Source of the DNA: Pseudomonas wenzhouensis
GTDB taxonomy: Bacteria; Pseudomonadota; Gammaproteobacteria; Pseudomonadales; Pseudomonadaceae
Length of the DNA stretch: 64,000 nucleotides
Direction of reading: 5' to 3'
NCBI RefSeq assembly: GCF_021029445.1
Contig: NZ_CP072610.1
Coordinates: 1,178,001 to 1,242,000 of the forward strand
Position 1 is the first letter of the stretch; every line of letters starts with the position of its first letter. A program made the translations under genes and the position numbers. Below the pieces are notes generated by a model. That model searched no databases and was not told the DNA's origin. It saw only the letters and a program-made list of their open reading frames with translations. This document shows positions 61,547 to 64,000 of this stretch, piece by piece.

Positions 61547-63262
61547 ATGTCTGTGCTAATCGAAGAAGCTCTTCAGCTTGAAGATGTGCAAATTTTGGAG
61601 CGTGAAGAGCGGAGGCGAAGTCTCGGTGCTTTTTATACTCCGGGTTTTTTGAGTAGATTGCTGTGCGGTTGGGCCATCCAGGATAAAAACCAAGTTGTAT
61701 TGGAGCCGAGCTTCGGAGGTTGCACGTTCTTAGAAGAGATTTCTTCTCGCTTCTCCGTTTTGGGTTCAGTTAATCCATTAAAGAATGTATATGGATGTGA
61801 CATAGATAAAAATGCCTTCCTGAAGCTAGAGTCTCTTAATATAGTGGGGTGCGAAGGAAACTTTTTGCAAAAAGACTTTCTGCTTCTGGAGTGTGGGTCA
61901 TTCCGTAGCGCTAAGGTTGATGTCGTAATTGGTAATCCTCCATATATTGGAAACTCTCAAATTGGATCTGAGCAGCGCAAGGCTGTGGAAAAGTGGAAGA
62001 GCACCTATGGGGGGGGGGTTGATGCAAGATCGAGCTTGTGGGTCTACTTCTTCATTCACTCTCTAAATTTCCTCAAAGAAGGTGGGCGCCTTGCTTTTGT
62101 ATTACCAGGTAGCTTCCTCTCAGCAGACTACTCTAAAAAAGTACATAAAATTCTCAAGGATAGGTTTTCTACTTGTCTAGTCGTATCTTTGGCGGAAAGA
62201 ATTTTCATTTCTGAAGGCGCAGAAGAACGAACTGTGATTTTGTTGGCTGATGGGTTTAAAGAGGATGCTATTTGTAGTGGTTTGATGAAATTTGCTCATG
62301 CTGCAAAGCTTTCAAACTTGCCTGACTTGTTTTCTGGTTGGGAAGAAGATAAGTCTAATTTTGACGATTTTGACGCAATAGGCTTGGGCTCATTCGTTGA
62401 GCGAAGTGCGACAGGTCGCTTCATGGAGTTATCGCGTCGCATTCCAAATATTGAAGTAGGAAGTATTGCTTCGGTTGGTATTGGAATTGTTACGGGCGAT
62501 ACCAAGTTCTTTATTAGGACATTGGCTGATTGGCATGGATTTGGTGTTGCTGACGATTATCTAAAGTTTGTTGTGCCGAAAATTAAGGGGATTACAGGTC
62601 TTAATCTAACTAAAGCTCAGGTCAGATCATTAATTGGTTCAGGCCTTCGTTGTCTTCTTCTAGATACGGAAAAGAAAAGCCTCTCTACTGAGGTTTTAAT
62701 TTATTTGAGTCGCTATCCTCTTGAGAAGCGTAGCTTGGCTACTTATAGAAAAAGGAATATTTGGCACCAGCCAGATGATCATAAAATTCCTGATGGATTC
62801 TTTACGTTCCTCACTCACAATGGGCCAAGATTAATTCTCAATGATGCCAGGGTGAATTGCACTAATTCTGTACATAGAGTTTTTTTTAAAAAGAAATTAA
62901 GCAGTGTGATGACAAAGCTGATTTCTCTTTCCATGCTTTCCACTTTTACACAGGCTCATGCGGAGATAATTGGCCGGCCATGCGGGTCCGGCGCTTTGAA
63001 ACTTGAGCCTAAAGATGCATTGCAGCTTAAAATTTTATATCCTGAAGCTGTTGATGAAGATTTAATTAAGTCCGCATTCAGAAAAGCCCACAGGGAGCTT
63101 TCGAGAGTTCCTCCTAACGAAAATGCTGCGCGAAAAATCGCTGATGATGCGTTGGGGGAAATGATTGGTTTGGATTATCAGTGTGAAATAAAAGAGTTAG
63201 AACTTGCTTTGCAGGTCGCCCGCGACCATCGAAAGGGTAATGTAGAGCTAAATCTAGAATAG
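61547..63262 (+). CDS. N6-adenine DNA methyltransferase with C-terminal recognition domain
   Basis: This 571-residue protein begins MSVLIEEALQLEDVQILERE; an ATG 20 codons upstream (61487) is in frame but adds an unlikely Cys-rich leader. It has the RRRSLGAFYTPGFLSRLLCG entry motif, a modified SAM motif I (VLEPSFGGCTFLEEISSRFS) and motif IV VVIGNPPYIGNSQIG (about residue 130, adenine N6). The C-terminal half (LEVGSIASVGIGIVTGDTKF-type region) is a TaqI-like target-recognition domain. The gene is AT-rich and foreign to the preceding module. It is followed 14 bp later by a GHKL-ATPase gene. No nuclease motif is seen in it, so a partner enzyme is expected nearby. Confidence 0.88.
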   Translation: MSVLIEEALQLEDVQILEREERRRSLGAFYTPGFLSRLLCGWAIQDKNQVVLEPSFGGCTFLEEISSRFSVLGSVNPLKNVYGCDIDKNAFLKLESLNIVGCEGNFLQKDFLLLECGSFRSAKVDVVIGNPPYIGNSQIGSEQRKAVEKWKSTYGGGVDARSSLWVYFFIHSLNFLKEGGRLAFVLPGSFLSADYSKKVHKILKDRFSTCLVVSLAERIFISEGAEERTVILLADGFKEDAICSGLMKFAHAAKLSNLPDLFSGWEEDKSNFDDFDAIGLGSFVERSATGRFMELSRRIPNIEVGSIASVGIGIVTGDTKFFIRTLADWHGFGVADDYLKFVVPKIKGITGLNLTKAQVRSLIGSGLRCLLLDTEKKSLSTEVLIYLSRYPLEKRSLATYRKRNIWHQPDDHKIPDGFFTFLTHNGPRLILNDARVNCTNSVHRVFFKKKLSSVMTKLISLSMLSTFTQAHAEIIGRPCGSGALKLEPKDALQLKILYPEAVDEDLIKSAFRKAHRELSRVPPNENAARKIADDALGEMIGLDYQCEIKELELALQVARDHRKGNVELNLE

Positions 63263-63276
63263 AAGGACGCTATTTG

Positions 63277-64000
63277 ATGGATATAGTTAGTTTAAAAGAA
63301 AGTCTAGTGGCGGCCCTAAGCGAGAGTAAAGTTGATTACGACAGAATACTTGGTCTTGCGAATGAAATCTCAAAATATGACACGGAAAATGTTAGATTTT
63401 CAGTCGATGCAAGTCATATTTCTAGATTGGGTCATGAGCTCGTTTCCAAACAGGAAACTGCTGTAGCAGAACTAATCAAAAATGCATACGACGCAGATGC
63501 TGAATATGTGAAGGCTGTTTTTAAGGAGACTTCTAAGGCAGGTGGCGAGCTAATTATTTCAGACAACGGTATGGGCATGAGCCGAAGTGAGCTTATTAAT
63601 GGCTTCATGCGCATATCTACAAGAGATAAAAGCGAGAACCCATGTTCATCCAAATATAAAAGGCAGAGGGCAGGTCGGAAAGGCATAGGTAGATTTTCGG
63701 CTCAGCGCCTAGGGATGCGTTTACAGCTGACTACTAAGAGGGAGGAAGATGCAGCGGGTATATGCATTGAAATTGATTGGAGTAAATTCGAGGATGTTGG
63801 TGATCTGATTTTAGTGTCTAATCAAATTACTTCTGATCCTTCTGCTGGTGTTGGTACTACGCTCCGGATTAGTGACCTTAAGGATTCTTGGAGTAGTGCG
63901 CAAATTCAACGCGCATACCGTTTTATCTCTGAGCTTCTACAGCCTACTCCACTTCGATTCTCTCCAAATAAACAGGATGGTGATCCTGGGTTTAGAGTCG
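63277..64000 (+). CDS. GHKL (HSP90/MutL-type) ATPase protein, partial
   Basis: The frame from ATG 63277 (RBS AGAAGGACG) is open to the window end, 241 codons. It has the GHKL ATP-binding motifs: N box ETAVAELIKNAYDADAEYVK, G1 ELIISDNGMGMSRSELINGF, G2 AGRKGIGRFSAQRLGMRLQL, and GVGTTLRISDLKDSW. These place it with the HSP90/MORC/MutL-like ATPases. In restriction-like and other defence loci such ATPases are commonly linked to a methyltransferase and a nuclease or helicase. Here the methyltransferase directly precedes it. The rest of the protein and any further partner lie outside the window. Confidence 0.88.
   Translation, partial: MDIVSLKESLVAALSESKVDYDRILGLANEISKYDTENVRFSVDASHISRLGHELVSKQETAVAELIKNAYDADAEYVKAVFKETSKAGGELIISDNGMGMSRSELINGFMRISTRDKSENPCSSKYKRQRAGRKGIGRFSAQRLGMRLQLTTKREEDAAGICIEIDWSKFEDVGDLILVSNQITSDPSAGVGTTLRISDLKDSWSSAQIQRAYRFISELLQPTPLRFSPNKQDGDPGFRV

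Overview
The window looks like an accessory (genomic-island) region of a Pseudomonas-type gammaproteobacterium. Most genes are GC-rich with Pseudomonas-like codon use. They are interrupted by IS66, IS30 and IS21 elements and by two blocks that read clearly AT-richer (about 1.7-7.4 kb and 61-64 kb). There are no ribosomal, tRNA or core metabolic genes. The content is insertion sequences, integrases, a rolling-circle Rep-like protein and many nucleic-acid-targeting enzymes typical of anti-phage defence islands.

Layout. 1-1.74 kb: a left-truncated IS66 element (tnpC partial, tnpB) joined to a second IS66 remnant, with a 332-bp junction unit tandemly duplicated. 1.74-7.37 kb: a broken GGDEF gene, then on the minus strand a two-gene sensory cassette (a globin-PAS-GGDEF-EAL phosphodiesterase and a PAS-PAS-MCP protein resembling BdlA). 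7.37-11.05 kb: an IS30 transposase gene abutted by an IS21 element. 11.05-13.7 kb: an SNF2 helicase beheaded by that IS21 element, plus two glycine-rich membrane-associated proteins. 13.7-17.6 kb: an unusual non-coding region with twin hairpins, 21-bp-phased palindromes and a 16-bp-phased array of alternating TGCGACA/TGTCGCA heptamers, interrupted by a second type of IS21 element (copy 1). 17.7-24.8 kb: two tyrosine recombinases, an unknown protein, an AlpA-like regulator and an inovirus-Gp2/YfjJ-like Rep. 25-35.7 kb: an LRAT-domain protein, a nuclease remnant, a PIN-Zn-ribbon protein, an unknown protein overlapping a PLD-fold protein, a tiny Asn/Gln-rich protein and a gene split by IS21 copy 2. 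35.8-54.5 kb: a umuC remnant, a divergently transcribed WYL (BrxR/CapW-like) regulator with a perfect palindromic operator, then a same-strand run of nine genes: Zn-ribbon/OB membrane protein, two membrane proteins, lipoprotein, UvrD-like helicase, DUF262/DUF1524 protein, N6-adenine methyltransferase, (IS66), SF2 helicase and GIY-YIG nuclease. 54.6-60.9 kb: small proteins and a plasmid/ICE-type module (XRE regulator, RadC, metal-binding protein, YqaJ exonuclease, DUF932). 61.5-64 kb: a second adenine methyltransferase followed by a GHKL-ATPase protein that runs off the window.

How it fits together. Sequence motifs show at least three separate groups of DNA-acting enzymes that look like defence modules: the BrxR/CapW-like regulated run at 36-54 kb, the PLD pair at 27-31 kb, and the methyltransferase-GHKL pair at the right edge. 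The SNF2 locus appears dead. Target-site duplications prove that three IS insertions happened in place: IS66 after the methyltransferase stop codon, one IS21 copy in the heptamer array and one in the 521-codon gene. The heptamer array next to two recombinases, and the nine-gene run behind the WYL regulator, are the best candidates for undescribed biology here. Function assignments rest on motifs read by eye. No database search was possible.
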